From assembly GCF_900091575.1 (NCBI RefSeq), contig NZ_FMCR01000002.1, positions 837,760 through 901,759 of the forward strand: a stretch of 64,000 bases of DNA. The letters run 5' to 3'. Positions 10,463 through 18,464 of this stretch are shown piece after piece (within the stretch, counting starts at the first letter, position 1; each line of letters opens with the position of its first letter). Source of the stretch: Micromonospora saelicesensis. Lineage in GTDB: Bacteria > Actinomycetota > Actinomycetes > Mycobacteriales > Micromonosporaceae. The notes under the pieces are model-generated. The model was not told where the DNA came from, did not search any database, and saw only the letters and a program-made list of their open reading frames with translations. The position numbers and the translations under genes were made by a program.

Positions 10463-10855
10463 ATGCTGATCGGCGAGCTGGCGGAACGAGCAGGCACGAG
10501 CACTCGAACGCTGCGCTACTACGAGGCCCACGGGTTGGTACACCCGCAGCGTTCGGCGAACGGCTACCGCGTCTACGACGAGGCGGAGCTGCGGGTCGTC
10601 CGGGAGATCCGGGCGCTGCTCGACGTCGGCTTCGGCCTCGACGACGTCCGTCCGTTCGTCGCCTGTTTACGAGCGGGCAACGCGTCCGGCGACGTCTGTC
10701 CGGATTCCGTGCTGGTGCTACGGCGCAAGCTCGCCGAGGTCGACGAGTACCTCGATCGGCTCGGAGCGGTCCGTCAGCAGTTGCACACCCAGCTCACCCA
10801 CGCAATCGCGCACCGGGAGGAAACATGCCCCAGGAGACGAGCGTCAGCTCCCTGA
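10463..10855 (+). CDS. MerR-family transcriptional regulator
   Basis: The 130-residue protein has the N-terminal winged HTH typical of MerR (IGELAERAGTSTRTLRYYEAHGL, then NGYRVYDEAELRVVREI) and a coiled-coil dimerisation helix from about 80. There are two cysteines in the effector part (Cys72 and Cys82 regions, AGNASGDVCPDS), a possible redox or metal sensor. The ribosome-binding site GAGGAGG precedes ATG 10463. The gene overlaps the downstream thioredoxin gene by 31 nt, so the two are co-transcribed. The pairing suggests a thiol-stress switch. The effector is not known. Confidence 0.88.
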   Translation: MLIGELAERAGTSTRTLRYYEAHGLVHPQRSANGYRVYDEAELRVVREIRALLDVGFGLDDVRPFVACLRAGNASGDVCPDSVLVLRRKLAEVDEYLDRLGAVRQQLHTQLTHAIAHREETCPRRRASAP

Positions 10856-11172
10856 TCACCGTCACCGACGACACGTTCGCCGAGCTGGTGCTGGCCAGCG
10901 ACCGGCCCGTGGTCGTCGACTTCTGGGCGGAGTGGTGCCCGCCGTGCAAGATGATCGAGAAGAGCCTCGTCGAGCTGGCAGGGGAATTTGGCGACCGGAT
11001 GGCCATCGCCAAGCTCAACTCCGACGACAACCCGCAGACCACGCGGCGCTACGCAGTCATGTCCCTGCCGACGCTGCTGGTGTTCCGTGAGGGCGAGGTC
11101 GTCGGCTCGGTCGTCGGGTCCAGGCCGAAACTCCACCTGCGGCAGAGCCTGACCATGCACGCCGGCCTGTGA
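10825..11172 (+). CDS. Thioredoxin
   Basis: The 115-residue protein has the thioredoxin fold and the WCPPC active site (FWAEWCPPCKMIEKS), plus the cis-Pro SLPTLLVF. The second active-site position differs from the common WCGPC, which may shift the redox potential. ATG 10825 has a strong GGGAGGAAAC ribosome-binding site located inside the end of the merR gene. It reduces protein disulfides in the cytoplasm. Sharing a transcript with a MerR regulator implies induction by the regulator's signal. Confidence 0.92.
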   Translation: MPQETSVSSLITVTDDTFAELVLASDRPVVVDFWAEWCPPCKMIEKSLVELAGEFGDRMAIAKLNSDDNPQTTRRYAVMSLPTLLVFREGEVVGSVVGSRPKLHLRQSLTMHAGL

Positions 11173-11356
11173 CCGTCACCGCAGGTCGAGTGGTGGGAAC
11201 GATTGCCGATGGCCCCGACATCGGCATCGTGATCTGCGGGTGAACTGACCCCTGTTGCTCGGCCCGTACGGCAGTCCCCAACCGCCGCTGGGAAGAGTCC
11301 AGCACCGACAAGTCTCCGGTGACCAGCCGGCACATCGATCTTGGTGACTGAAAGTG

Positions 11357-11372
11357 TCGTACACCTGTTCTA
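11357..11372. promoter_or_regulatory. Probable LexA (SOS) box
   Basis: TCGTACACCTGTTCTA matches the actinobacterial SOS box TCGAAC-N4-GTTCGA type with three mismatches and lies 11 bp before the DUF222/HNH gene. Mycobacterial 13E12 genes are known to carry LexA boxes at this position. Confidence 0.55.
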
Positions 11373-11382
11373 GTGTCGGGTC

Positions 11383-12633
11383 ATGGTCGAGGAGTTGGCG
11401 CAGGCAGACGATGCGATCGCTGCCTGCGTCGATGCCGCTGCCTGGGCCCTGCCGGAACATGACCTGATCGCCGCGCTCGACGCCGCGCACCGTCTTCAGC
11501 AACGCCTTGCCGCCGTCACCCTCACCTTGATCCGTGAGGTCGACGGCCGCGGCATCGCCCGCAACCAAGGAGCCTCCTGCACCGCGGTCTGGTTACGCGA
11601 ACGCCTGCGACTCACCGTCCCCGCCGCCCGCCGCCTGATCGACCTTGCCACCGCTTTGGACACCGGCAACCCCGGCATCCGACAAGCCCTAGCCGACGGG
11701 CACCTCAGCCTCGACCAGGCCCGGGTCATCACCGACACCGCCGCCACCGTGCAGGCCACCGCCGGCGCGCAGGCCGCCGACAAGGCCGTCAGCCTGCTCA
11801 CCGACTGGGCCAGCCAGTTCGACCCCACCCACCTGCGCAAACTCGGCACCCGCATCCTCGACCACGTCGCCCCCGACATCGCCGACGCCGCCACCCAAGC
11901 CGCCCTCGACGCCGAAGCACGCCGCGCCACCCGCGACCGCCACCTCACCCTGTCCGAACAAACCGACGGCCGACTACGACTCACCGGCACCCTCGACACC
12001 GAAACCGCCGGTCTGCTGCGCGCCGCCATCGACCCACTGAGCGCACACTGCGGCCCCGACGATCAACGCTCTGCCGGGCAACGCCGCCACGACGCCCTCG
12101 CCGAGGTGTGCCGACTCGCCGTCCGAACCGGCGAGCTGCCCGACAGCGGTGGCGATTCCGCCCAGATCGTCATCACCACCAACTACGACGCGCTGACCCG
12201 ACGGCTGTCCACCGGCGCGCTCGACGTCGGCTTAGAGCTCACCCCAGACACGGTGCGCCGGCTTGCCTGCGACGCCAGCATCCTGCCCGCCGTCCTCGGC
12301 GGCACCGGCCAGGTCCTTGACGTCGGTCGACAACGCCGTCTCATCTCCGGGCCGCTGCGTCGCGCCCTGGTGCTCCGTGACCGGGGTTGCGCGTTTCCCG
12401 GCTGCGACCGCCCACCCCGCTGGTGCGACGCCCACCACATCCACCACTGGGCCGACGGCGGCACCACCAGCCTGACCAACGCCGTCCTCCTCTGCGGCCA
12501 CCACCACCGACACCTGCACCACAGCGACTGGACCGTCCAACTCGGAAGCGACGGCCACCCCGAATTCACCCCACCCGCCTGGCTCGACCCCGAACAACTC
12601 CCCCGCCGCAACCACTACCACCGACGAACGTAG
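11383..12633 (+). CDS. DUF222 / HNH endonuclease domain protein (13E12 family)
   Basis: The 416-residue protein has the N-terminal DUF222 helical domain (about 20-300) and a C-terminal HNH nuclease domain. The latter has the zinc-type CAFPGCDRPPRWCDAHHIHHWADGG core, with catalytic His in DAHHIHHW, Asn in LTNAVLLC, and a final HHHRHLHH. It is the 13E12 repeat family, which is multi-copy in many actinobacteria and often treated as a mobile or SOS-inducible element of unknown function. Codon usage matches the neighbours and no flanking direct repeats were seen. The SOS-box-like sequence is 11 bp upstream. Confidence 0.88.
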   Translation: MVEELAQADDAIAACVDAAAWALPEHDLIAALDAAHRLQQRLAAVTLTLIREVDGRGIARNQGASCTAVWLRERLRLTVPAARRLIDLATALDTGNPGIRQALADGHLSLDQARVITDTAATVQATAGAQAADKAVSLLTDWASQFDPTHLRKLGTRILDHVAPDIADAATQAALDAEARRATRDRHLTLSEQTDGRLRLTGTLDTETAGLLRAAIDPLSAHCGPDDQRSAGQRRHDALAEVCRLAVRTGELPDSGGDSAQIVITTNYDALTRRLSTGALDVGLELTPDTVRRLACDASILPAVLGGTGQVLDVGRQRRLISGPLRRALVLRDRGCAFPGCDRPPRWCDAHHIHHWADGGTTSLTNAVLLCGHHHRHLHHSDWTVQLGSDGHPEFTPPAWLDPEQLPRRNHYHRRT

Positions 12634-13160
12634 CGGCAGGCAGCCGAGACGATCACCCCATGCCGGGTCGACACCGTCGCCCATCCCACACCGTCTAAGG
12701 CATCCTAGGAGGCTGGTTGGTCAGGCACCCGCTGCGAAGGCCAGAGCGTTGAGCGGCACGTCTCGGGTGCATGCCGGCTGGGTCGCGAAAAGAGCTGCTC
12801 GCAGCAGGTCACGACGGCCTGCGGCGGGCCGCAGTGCGCGTCGGTCTGGGAGCCAGGTGAGGCCGTCATCGGCCAGCAGAAGCCCGACGACCCGCAACAG
12901 CTCGCAACCGCCTGCGACGGCCCACCACAATCCGCAACGCCTGCAGCCGCCCGCGACGGCCCAAGACGACCCACAGCGACCCGCGACGGGCTCGTCGACC
13001 AACCTCCACGCGGCCAGTGCTTCACGGACGCCAGCTCGTCGTCGTTGGGGGTACCGCATGCCAGTCGACGGCATCGATGCGGTCCTTGGCTACGAGCACC
13101 GTGAACAACCCGTAGCCACAGACTCGCGTGGCGACTTGACCTCAAGCTCGGGTGAGGTCC
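12634..13160. other. Gene-poor 527-bp stretch with imperfect direct repeats
   Basis: No gene is supported here. Readings on both strands are low in complexity and lack ribosome-binding sites. Two imperfect copies of a roughly 39-bp unit containing CGCGACGGCCCA lie at about 12904-12942 and 12943-12981, with weaker copies on either side. It may be a decayed gene or a repeat tract. Confidence 0.4.
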
Positions 13161-13182
13161 TAGCCTCCGGTATCGGAGGTTA
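13161..13182. promoter_or_regulatory. 22-bp palindrome overlapping the ABC exporter ribosome-binding site
   Basis: TAGCCTCCG-GTAT-CGGAGGTTA is symmetrical except for one pair. The GGAGG ribosome-binding site (13175-13179) of the ABC gene is in its right arm. It can act as an operator, or as an RNA hairpin that hides the ribosome-binding site. Confidence 0.5.
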
Positions 13183-13185
13183 CGC

Positions 13186-15078
13186 ATGAGCATGGAATTC
13201 ACGGCGTGGACGTCTTTGCACCACGCGATGAACGCGCAGGAAGAACGACCGCTGTCCCGCGACACCTTGAAGCGCATCGCGGAGTTCGCGCGGCCGCACC
13301 GGGCCCTGATCGTCAGGTTCCTGCTGTTGAGTGTGGTGACGGCGGTCCTCACGGTGGCGGCGCCCGTCCTCGCCGGTCGGGTGGTCGACGCGATCGTGGA
13401 CGGCGCCGACAGCAGCGTGGTGATCCGGTTGGCCGTACTGATCGCCGTGATCGCCCTCGCCGAGGCCGGGCTGGGTCTGGTGACGCGATTTCTCTCCGCC
13501 AGCATCGGTGAGGGGCTGATCGTCCAACTGCGGACGGCTGTGTTCGACCACGTTCAGCGCATGCCGGTGGCGTTCTTCACGCGGACCCGCACGGGTGCAC
13601 TGGTCAGCCGCCTGAACAACGACGTGATCGGCGCGCAGCGGGCGTTCAGCGACACCCTGTCGAGTGTGGTCGGCAACGCGGTCACGCTGATGCTGACGTT
13701 GGCAGTGATGCTCACCTTCTCGTGGCAGATCACGCTGCTGGCGCTCGTCCTGCTGCCCATTTTCGTTCTCCCGGCTCGCCGGATGGGTTCGAGGCTCGCT
13801 CAGTTGCAGCGTGAAGCGGCCGAGCACAACGCGGCCATGAGCACCCGGATGACGGAGCGTTTCTCCGCACCCGGTGCCACGTTGGTCAAGCTGTACGGGC
13901 GGCCGGCCGAGGAGTCCGCCGAGTTCGCGGCGCGGGCACGTCGGGTCCGGGACATCGGGATCCGCGCCGCGATGCTCCAGTGGGTCTTCATCACCGCGCT
14001 CACCGTCGTCGGCTCGCTGGCACTGGCCCTGGTCTACGGGCTGGGTGGTCTCTACGCCCTACGGGGCAGCCTCGACGCCGGGACGGTGGTCGCCCTCGCG
14101 CTGCTCCTGTCGCGGCTCTACGCACCGTTGACCTCGCTGGCCAGTGCTCGGGTCGAGGTGATGAGCGCGCTGGTGAGCTTCGAGCGGGTGTTCGAGGTCC
14201 TCGACCTCAAGCCGCTGATTCTCGACTCCTCCGACGCCCGGCCCCTTCCGGAAGGGCCGGTCGCGGTCGAGTTCGACGGGGTGCGGTTCGGTTACCCGTC
14301 AGCGGACAAGGTGTCGCTCGCGTCCCTGGAGGACGTGGCGAAGCTCGATACCCGCGGCGGCGAGGAGGTGCTGCACGGGGTGTCGTTCCGCGCCGAGGCG
14401 GGGCAGATGGTGGCGCTCGTCGGCTCCTCCGGGGCGGGCAAGTCGACGATCGCGCAGCTCGTGCCTCGCCTGTACGACGTCGAGGACGGCGCGGTGAAGC
14501 TGGCCGACGTCGACGTCCGTGAGCTGTCGGCCGAGTCGATCCGGACGGCGTTGGGCGTGGTGACCCAGGACGGGCACCTCTTCCACGAGAGCATCCGCGC
14601 CAACCTGGCGTTCGCCCAGCCGGACGCGACCGAGGACGAGATGTGGGAGGTGCTCCGGCGGGCCCGCCTCGACGACTTGATCCGCTCACTTCCCGATGGG
14701 CTGGACACCGTCGTCGGCGAGCGCGGTTACCGCCTGTCCGGCGGGGAACGGCAACGGCTCACCATCGCGCGACTGCTGCTGGCTCGTCCGCGCGTGGTCA
14801 TCCTCGACGAAGCCACCGCGCATCTCGACTCCACCTCGGAGGCGGCGGTTCAGGACGCACTCGCCGAGGCGCTGACCGGCCGGACGAGCGTGGTCATCGC
14901 ACACCGGCTCTCCACCATCCGGGCGGCCGACCAGATCCTCGTCGTGGAGGCGGGACGCATCGTCGAACGCGGGCGACACAGCGACCTGCTCGCGGCTGGT
15001 GGCCGCTACCACGAGTTGTACCGCACCCAGTTCGCCCAGGACCAGCCGACAGTCCAGGAGCAACGCGTCGCCATATGA
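13186..15078 (+). CDS. ABC exporter, fused permease-ATPase half transporter
   Basis: The 630-residue protein has a six-helix type I exporter membrane domain (about 40-350) and a nucleotide-binding domain with Walker A GSSGAGKST, Q-loop VVTQDGHLF, signature LSGGERQR, Walker B VVILDEA and H-loop IAHRLS. An insertion rich in Asp and Lys (DKVSLASLEDVAKLDTRGG) sits between the first strands of the ATPase, as seen in some actinobacterial half exporters. The start ATG 13186 follows GGAGGTTA. It probably works as a homodimer exporting a drug or lipid. Substrate is unknown. Confidence 0.92.
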   Translation: MSMEFTAWTSLHHAMNAQEERPLSRDTLKRIAEFARPHRALIVRFLLLSVVTAVLTVAAPVLAGRVVDAIVDGADSSVVIRLAVLIAVIALAEAGLGLVTRFLSASIGEGLIVQLRTAVFDHVQRMPVAFFTRTRTGALVSRLNNDVIGAQRAFSDTLSSVVGNAVTLMLTLAVMLTFSWQITLLALVLLPIFVLPARRMGSRLAQLQREAAEHNAAMSTRMTERFSAPGATLVKLYGRPAEESAEFAARARRVRDIGIRAAMLQWVFITALTVVGSLALALVYGLGGLYALRGSLDAGTVVALALLLSRLYAPLTSLASARVEVMSALVSFERVFEVLDLKPLILDSSDARPLPEGPVAVEFDGVRFGYPSADKVSLASLEDVAKLDTRGGEEVLHGVSFRAEAGQMVALVGSSGAGKSTIAQLVPRLYDVEDGAVKLADVDVRELSAESIRTALGVVTQDGHLFHESIRANLAFAQPDATEDEMWEVLRRARLDDLIRSLPDGLDTVVGERGYRLSGGERQRLTIARLLLARPRVVILDEATAHLDSTSEAAVQDALAEALTGRTSVVIAHRLSTIRAADQILVVEAGRIVERGRHSDLLAAGGRYHELYRTQFAQDQPTVQEQRVAI

Positions 15079-15081
15079 CGC

Positions 15082-15126
15082 ACGCGGTGGTCGGTCCGCC
15101 AACTAGGGACAGTCCGACCACCGCGT
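15082..15126. terminator. First of two hairpins between convergent genes
   Basis: Perfect 13-bp arms (15082-15094 with 15114-15126) with a 19-nt loop, immediately after the ABC exporter stop. Confidence 0.6.
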
Positions 15127-15137
15127 CACAGCGAGCC

Positions 15138-15173
15138 GCCGCTCACCCCATGGAAGCACCCGGGGTGAGCGGC
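15138..15173. terminator. Second hairpin between convergent genes
   Basis: Perfect 12-bp arms (15138-15149 with 15162-15173), just before the stop of the minus-strand PepSY gene. It can serve either direction. Confidence 0.65.
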
Positions 15174-15181
15174 GATCGCCG

Positions 15182-15694
15182 TCAGTCGTCGTCGTTGTCG
15201 TCATCGTCCTTGTCGTCGTCGTCGTCGTCGTCGTTGTCGTCGTCGTCGACCGGCTCCTGCTCAGCCTTGACCACCGAGCCGTTGTCCCGGTCGACGTCCA
15301 CCTCGTGCTCGGTGTCGCCGGCGACGATCTCGACGCTCCACACCGGTCGGCCGTTCTCCTGCTCGGCTTCGACCTCGACGACCTGACCGCCACCGGCCTT
15401 GGCGAGCGCGATCTCACCGGCGCGCTTCTCGTCGACAGCGCCACCGGCGGGCGCGCTGCCGGTCGACGGCGTACCGGACGGCGTTCCGCTCGACGGCGTA
15501 CCCGACGGGGTGCCGGCCGACGGCGAACCGGTGACTACCGGCGCGTCGGTGGCCGTCGGCGCGACGGTTGCCGCGGCGAGTGCCGTGCCGCCGGTCCGCG
15601 AGTCGTTCGCGGCGTTGACGCCGAGCGCGACCCCGGCCACCGCCAGCACCGCCGACCCGCCGACCGACGCCAGAAGCAGATTGGTGCGCTTCAT
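15182..15694 (-). CDS. PepSY-domain envelope protein with Thr/Pro/Gly repeats and poly-Asp tail
   Basis: The 170-residue protein has an N-terminal signal or anchor (about 1-30), an extracytoplasmic linker with repeated SGTPSGTP units (about 55-75), one PepSY domain (about 85-145, AGEIALAKAGGGQVVEVEAEQENGRPVWSVEI by position), and a tail of about 20 residues made almost only of Asp with a few Asn and Lys. PepSY domains are inhibitory or binding modules on the outer side of the membrane. The acidic tail looks like a divalent-cation sink. Two genes upstream is an OmpR-type two-component system, a common neighbour of PepSY proteins, and likely its regulator. Start ATG 15694 is weakly preceded by AAGGTGG. 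Confidence 0.8.
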   Translation of the reverse strand: MKRTNLLLASVGGSAVLAVAGVALGVNAANDSRTGGTALAAATVAPTATDAPVVTGSPSAGTPSGTPSSGTPSGTPSTGSAPAGGAVDEKRAGEIALAKAGGGQVVEVEAEQENGRPVWSVEIVAGDTEHEVDVDRDNGSVVKAEQEPVDDDDNDDDDDDDKDDDDNDDD

Positions 15695-15800
15695 CGTGGT
15701 GTCCACCTTTCCTCGGTTGTCGACTTCGAGGATCGGCCAGATGTGGATAGCACCGCGCTGTCCGGACGCTAAGGGCGGGTTAAGGCGGTCGAGGGCCGGG

Positions 15801-16355
15801 TCAGCCGCGCCGGTTGAGTTCCGCTTCGAGGCGCTGGACGAGCGTCTTGCGGTCCTTGCTGGCGCGCTCATTACGCAGCGCGGTCTTGAGCTGGCGCGTG
15901 TCGAGGCCACGGACCAGCTTGGCCGCCTCCGCGACCGACATCTCCGTCATCCGTCCGGCCGTGGTGGCGTCCCGACGCGCCCGTTTGGCCGGCCCGGTGT
16001 TGGCGACGTACTGCTTGCCGGAGCGGGACGCTTCGCGCTTCTTCGTGTCGGTCGCGCGCTTCTGATTTTCCGACATCTCCTCCCAGGCCTTCTTGGGCAG
16101 GTAGCGACTCGTCGTGGCGCCCTTGCGCGCACGGGTATCGCCCTCCTTCGTCTGCCATTTCTCGTTGCCCCAGCGCTGGAGGGACTTCTGCCGCTCGTCC
16201 TTTTCGCCCAGGAATCCGCCGCCGCGCTTCTTGTACTCCTGAGTGACCAGCTGCGACTTGCGCGCCGACCACTGCCCCGGCCGGCCGCCCTTGTCGGAAG
16301 CCTTGACCTCTTCCTTGATCTGCTCTCTGAGCTCGGGTTTCGTATACCGCGCCAT
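15801..16355 (-). CDS. DUF5872-like small basic protein
   Basis: The 184-residue, strongly charged protein begins ARYTKPELREQIKEEVKASDKGGRPGQWSARK by position. That opening is a conserved module (I believe DUF5872) also found in algal viruses and plastid-bearing organisms. The middle part is Lys/Arg-rich (KKRGGGF, LPKKAWEEM, TGPAKRARRDA). The C-terminus is a SAP-like helix pair (about 145-184, TEMSVAEAAKLVRGLDTRQLKTALR). The charge and SAP-like end suggest nucleic-acid binding. No signal peptide or membrane segment was seen. The function is unknown. Confidence 0.75.
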   Translation of the reverse strand: MARYTKPELREQIKEEVKASDKGGRPGQWSARKSQLVTQEYKKRGGGFLGEKDERQKSLQRWGNEKWQTKEGDTRARKGATTSRYLPKKAWEEMSENQKRATDTKKREASRSGKQYVANTGPAKRARRDATTAGRMTEMSVAEAAKLVRGLDTRQLKTALRNERASKDRKTLVQRLEAELNRRG

Positions 16356-16383
16356 AACTGGCAGCTACCCGGCACCGCAGCGG

Positions 16384-17670
16384 CTATGCGTCCCGCGGCG
16401 ACGTCGGAGGCCCGAGCCGGAGCAGCACCTGCGCACCGCCCTGCGGGCCGGCCCGCAACTCCAGTCGACCGCCGGCGGCCTGCGCGGCGCGCCGGGCGAT
16501 GTCCAGGCCGAGGCCGGTGGACCCGGCCGCGCTGGCGCCCCGCCGGATCGCCCCGGCGGGCATGCCCGGGCCCTCGTCGGCGACCGTGAGGACCACCTCG
16601 CCCGCCTCACGGGCGAGTCGGACGGCGAACGGCGTCCCGTCGGGGGTGTGCGCGAAGACGTTGCCGAGCAGGGCGTCCACGGCCGCCGTCAGGTTGTCGG
16701 CGGCCACACCGACGGGAAGAGGGCCGGGCGTCAGGTCGAGGGTGACGGCCCGGCCGGTGTCCTCGGCCAGGACCGACCAGAACGCGACCCGGTCGGCGAC
16801 GATCGCGGCCGCGTCCGAGGAGGCCGGTTGCGCCGGCGCGTGCCGCCACCGGGCCTGCCGGATCAGCCCGGTGACCGCGCGTTCGAGCCCGTCGGCGGCG
16901 GCGGTGATCCGGGCGGCGTCGTCCGGGTCACGCAACGACTCCGCCTCCAGCCGTAACGCGGTCAGCGGTGTACGTAGCTGGTGGGACAGGTCGGCGACCT
17001 GTTCGCGCTCCTGCACCAGGAGCACCTGGATGCGGGTGGCGAGATGGTTGAGCGCACCGGCCACCTCGCGCAGCTCGGGCGGGCCGGCCGGCGTGACCCG
17101 GGCGTCCAGCTCGGCGTTGGCCAGCCGGTGTGAGACGGCCGAGAGGTCGCTGATCGGCCGGACCAGGGTGCGCGCCAGCCGGTCGGCGACCAGCAGCCCG
17201 ATCAGCACGAGGATCACGCCGAGCAGCGCCAGCACCAGCCAGGCCCGGGTGACCCCGGCGGTCAGCTCGTGCTGCGGCACCGCGATCCGGATCACCCCGG
17301 TGCCGTCCGCCCGACCCTGCACGGCGATGACGACCTCCCGGCCGGCCGCCGACTCGCCGGTGAGGCTCTGTCCGCGCGCGGCGAGGGCCACCGCGGGGGT
17401 ACGCGGTGTCTGGGCGCCGAGCACCGTGCCGTCGGGCAGGAAGACGCTCACCGGTCGACCGGACTCCGCGGCGAGTTGCTCGACGGTGAGCCGGATGGTC
17501 GCCGCGTCGGCGGTGCCGACGACCGGCACCAGGCTCTGTGCGTCGGCGGTGGCCCGGACGGTGGCCCGGTCCTCGGCGACGGTGCGGACCAGCAGCGCCA
17601 ACGGCACCAGGAACGCGATGAGGGTGAGGACGCTGACCGCGGCGACCAGCAGCGCGAGACGTGCCCTCAC
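16384..17670 (-). CDS. Two-component sensor histidine kinase
   Basis: The 428-residue protein starts at GTG 17670, overlapping the regulator stop by 4 nt (GTGA), so the two are translationally coupled. It has two membrane helices (about 5-28 and 135-160) flanking an extracytoplasmic sensor, a HAMP linker (RTLVRPISDLSAVSHRL), a HisKA box DLSHQLRTPLTALRLE and a HATPase with N-box AVDALLGNVFAHTP, G1 VADEGPGM and G2 GSTGLGLDIA. It phosphorylates the OmpR-type regulator encoded upstream. The PepSY gene downstream is a probable target or partner. Confidence 0.92.
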   Translation of the reverse strand: MRARLALLVAAVSVLTLIAFLVPLALLVRTVAEDRATVRATADAQSLVPVVGTADAATIRLTVEQLAAESGRPVSVFLPDGTVLGAQTPRTPAVALAARGQSLTGESAAGREVVIAVQGRADGTGVIRIAVPQHELTAGVTRAWLVLALLGVILVLIGLLVADRLARTLVRPISDLSAVSHRLANAELDARVTPAGPPELREVAGALNHLATRIQVLLVQEREQVADLSHQLRTPLTALRLEAESLRDPDDAARITAAADGLERAVTGLIRQARWRHAPAQPASSDAAAIVADRVAFWSVLAEDTGRAVTLDLTPGPLPVGVAADNLTAAVDALLGNVFAHTPDGTPFAVRLAREAGEVVLTVADEGPGMPAGAIRRGASAAGSTGLGLDIARRAAQAAGGRLELRAGPQGGAQVLLRLGPPTSPRDA

Positions 17671-18362
17671 GGCTGCGCCGCCGGGGCTTCGAGACGCACC
17701 CCGACACCACGCACGGTGTGCAGGTAGCGGGGCTGTTGGGCGTTCTCCCCCAACTTGCGACGCAACCAGGACAGGTGCACGTCGACGGTCTTGTCGGCAC
17801 CGCCGTACGGGATCTGCCACACCTCTGTGAGCAGCTCACGTTTGGTGACCACCTGACCCGGCCGGCCGGCGAGGTGGTGCAGCAGGTCGAACTCGCGGGG
17901 CGTCAGCTCGACCGCGACCCCGTCCAGTGTCACCTGCCGGGCCCGGGGGTCGACGCGGAGCCCGCCGACGACGAGCGCCGGGACCTGCCCGTCGGCGCCG
18001 GAAGGGCCGCGCCGCAGCACCGCCCGGACGCGCGCGTCGAGCTGCGCCGCGGTGAACGGTTTGACCACGTAGTCGTCGGCGCCCGCGTCGAGCACCCGGA
18101 CGATCTCGGTCTCGTCGTCACGCGCCGTGGCCACGATGACGGGCACCGAGCTGACCGCGCGCAGCATCCGCAGCAGCTCGCGGCCGTCCAGGTCGGGCAG
18201 GCCCAGGTCGAGCACGACGAGGTCGGGTCGGTCCTCCAGCGCGTCGCGGAGCCCGGCCATCGCGGTCGAGGCCGCCGCCACCGCGTGGCCGCGTTCGCGC
18301 AGGGCCCGGATCAGCGGGGTACGGATCGTCAGGTCGTCCTCGATGAGCAACAGGCGGGCCAC
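17667..18362 (-). CDS. OmpR/PhoB-family response regulator
   Basis: The 231-residue protein has a receiver domain (D9/D10 acidic pair in LLIEDD, phospho-acceptor D52 in LVVLDLGLPDLDG, K in VVKPF) and a C-terminal winged helix (ELTPREFDLLHHLAGRPGQVVTKRELL and the recognition segment KTVDVHLSWLRRKLG). The start is GTG 18362. There is no Shine-Dalgarno, and a TTAGCCT hexamer sits about 8 nt upstream, so the message may be leaderless. The gene is in an operon with the kinase and divergent from a small membrane-anchored protein gene. Confidence 0.92.
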   Translation of the reverse strand: MARLLLIEDDLTIRTPLIRALRERGHAVAAASTAMAGLRDALEDRPDLVVLDLGLPDLDGRELLRMLRAVSSVPVIVATARDDETEIVRVLDAGADDYVVKPFTAAQLDARVRAVLRRGPSGADGQVPALVVGGLRVDPRARQVTLDGVAVELTPREFDLLHHLAGRPGQVVTKRELLTEVWQIPYGGADKTVDVHLSWLRRKLGENAQQPRYLHTVRGVGVRLEAPAAQP

Positions 18363-18464
18363 AGCTGGCAGGCTAACCGCTGCGGTTGGCAGCGCGGCGC
18401 ACGTTAACCACGCCTTAGCGAACGGATGTGCAAACGACAAGGACGGATCGGGGATAGTCAGGGG

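Noticed and set aside
12721..13189. Possible genes on either strand in the region after the HNH gene
   Set aside because: Amino-acid runs reflect DNA repeats (AVAGGC, PPATA words), no ribosome-binding sites, no similarity recognised.
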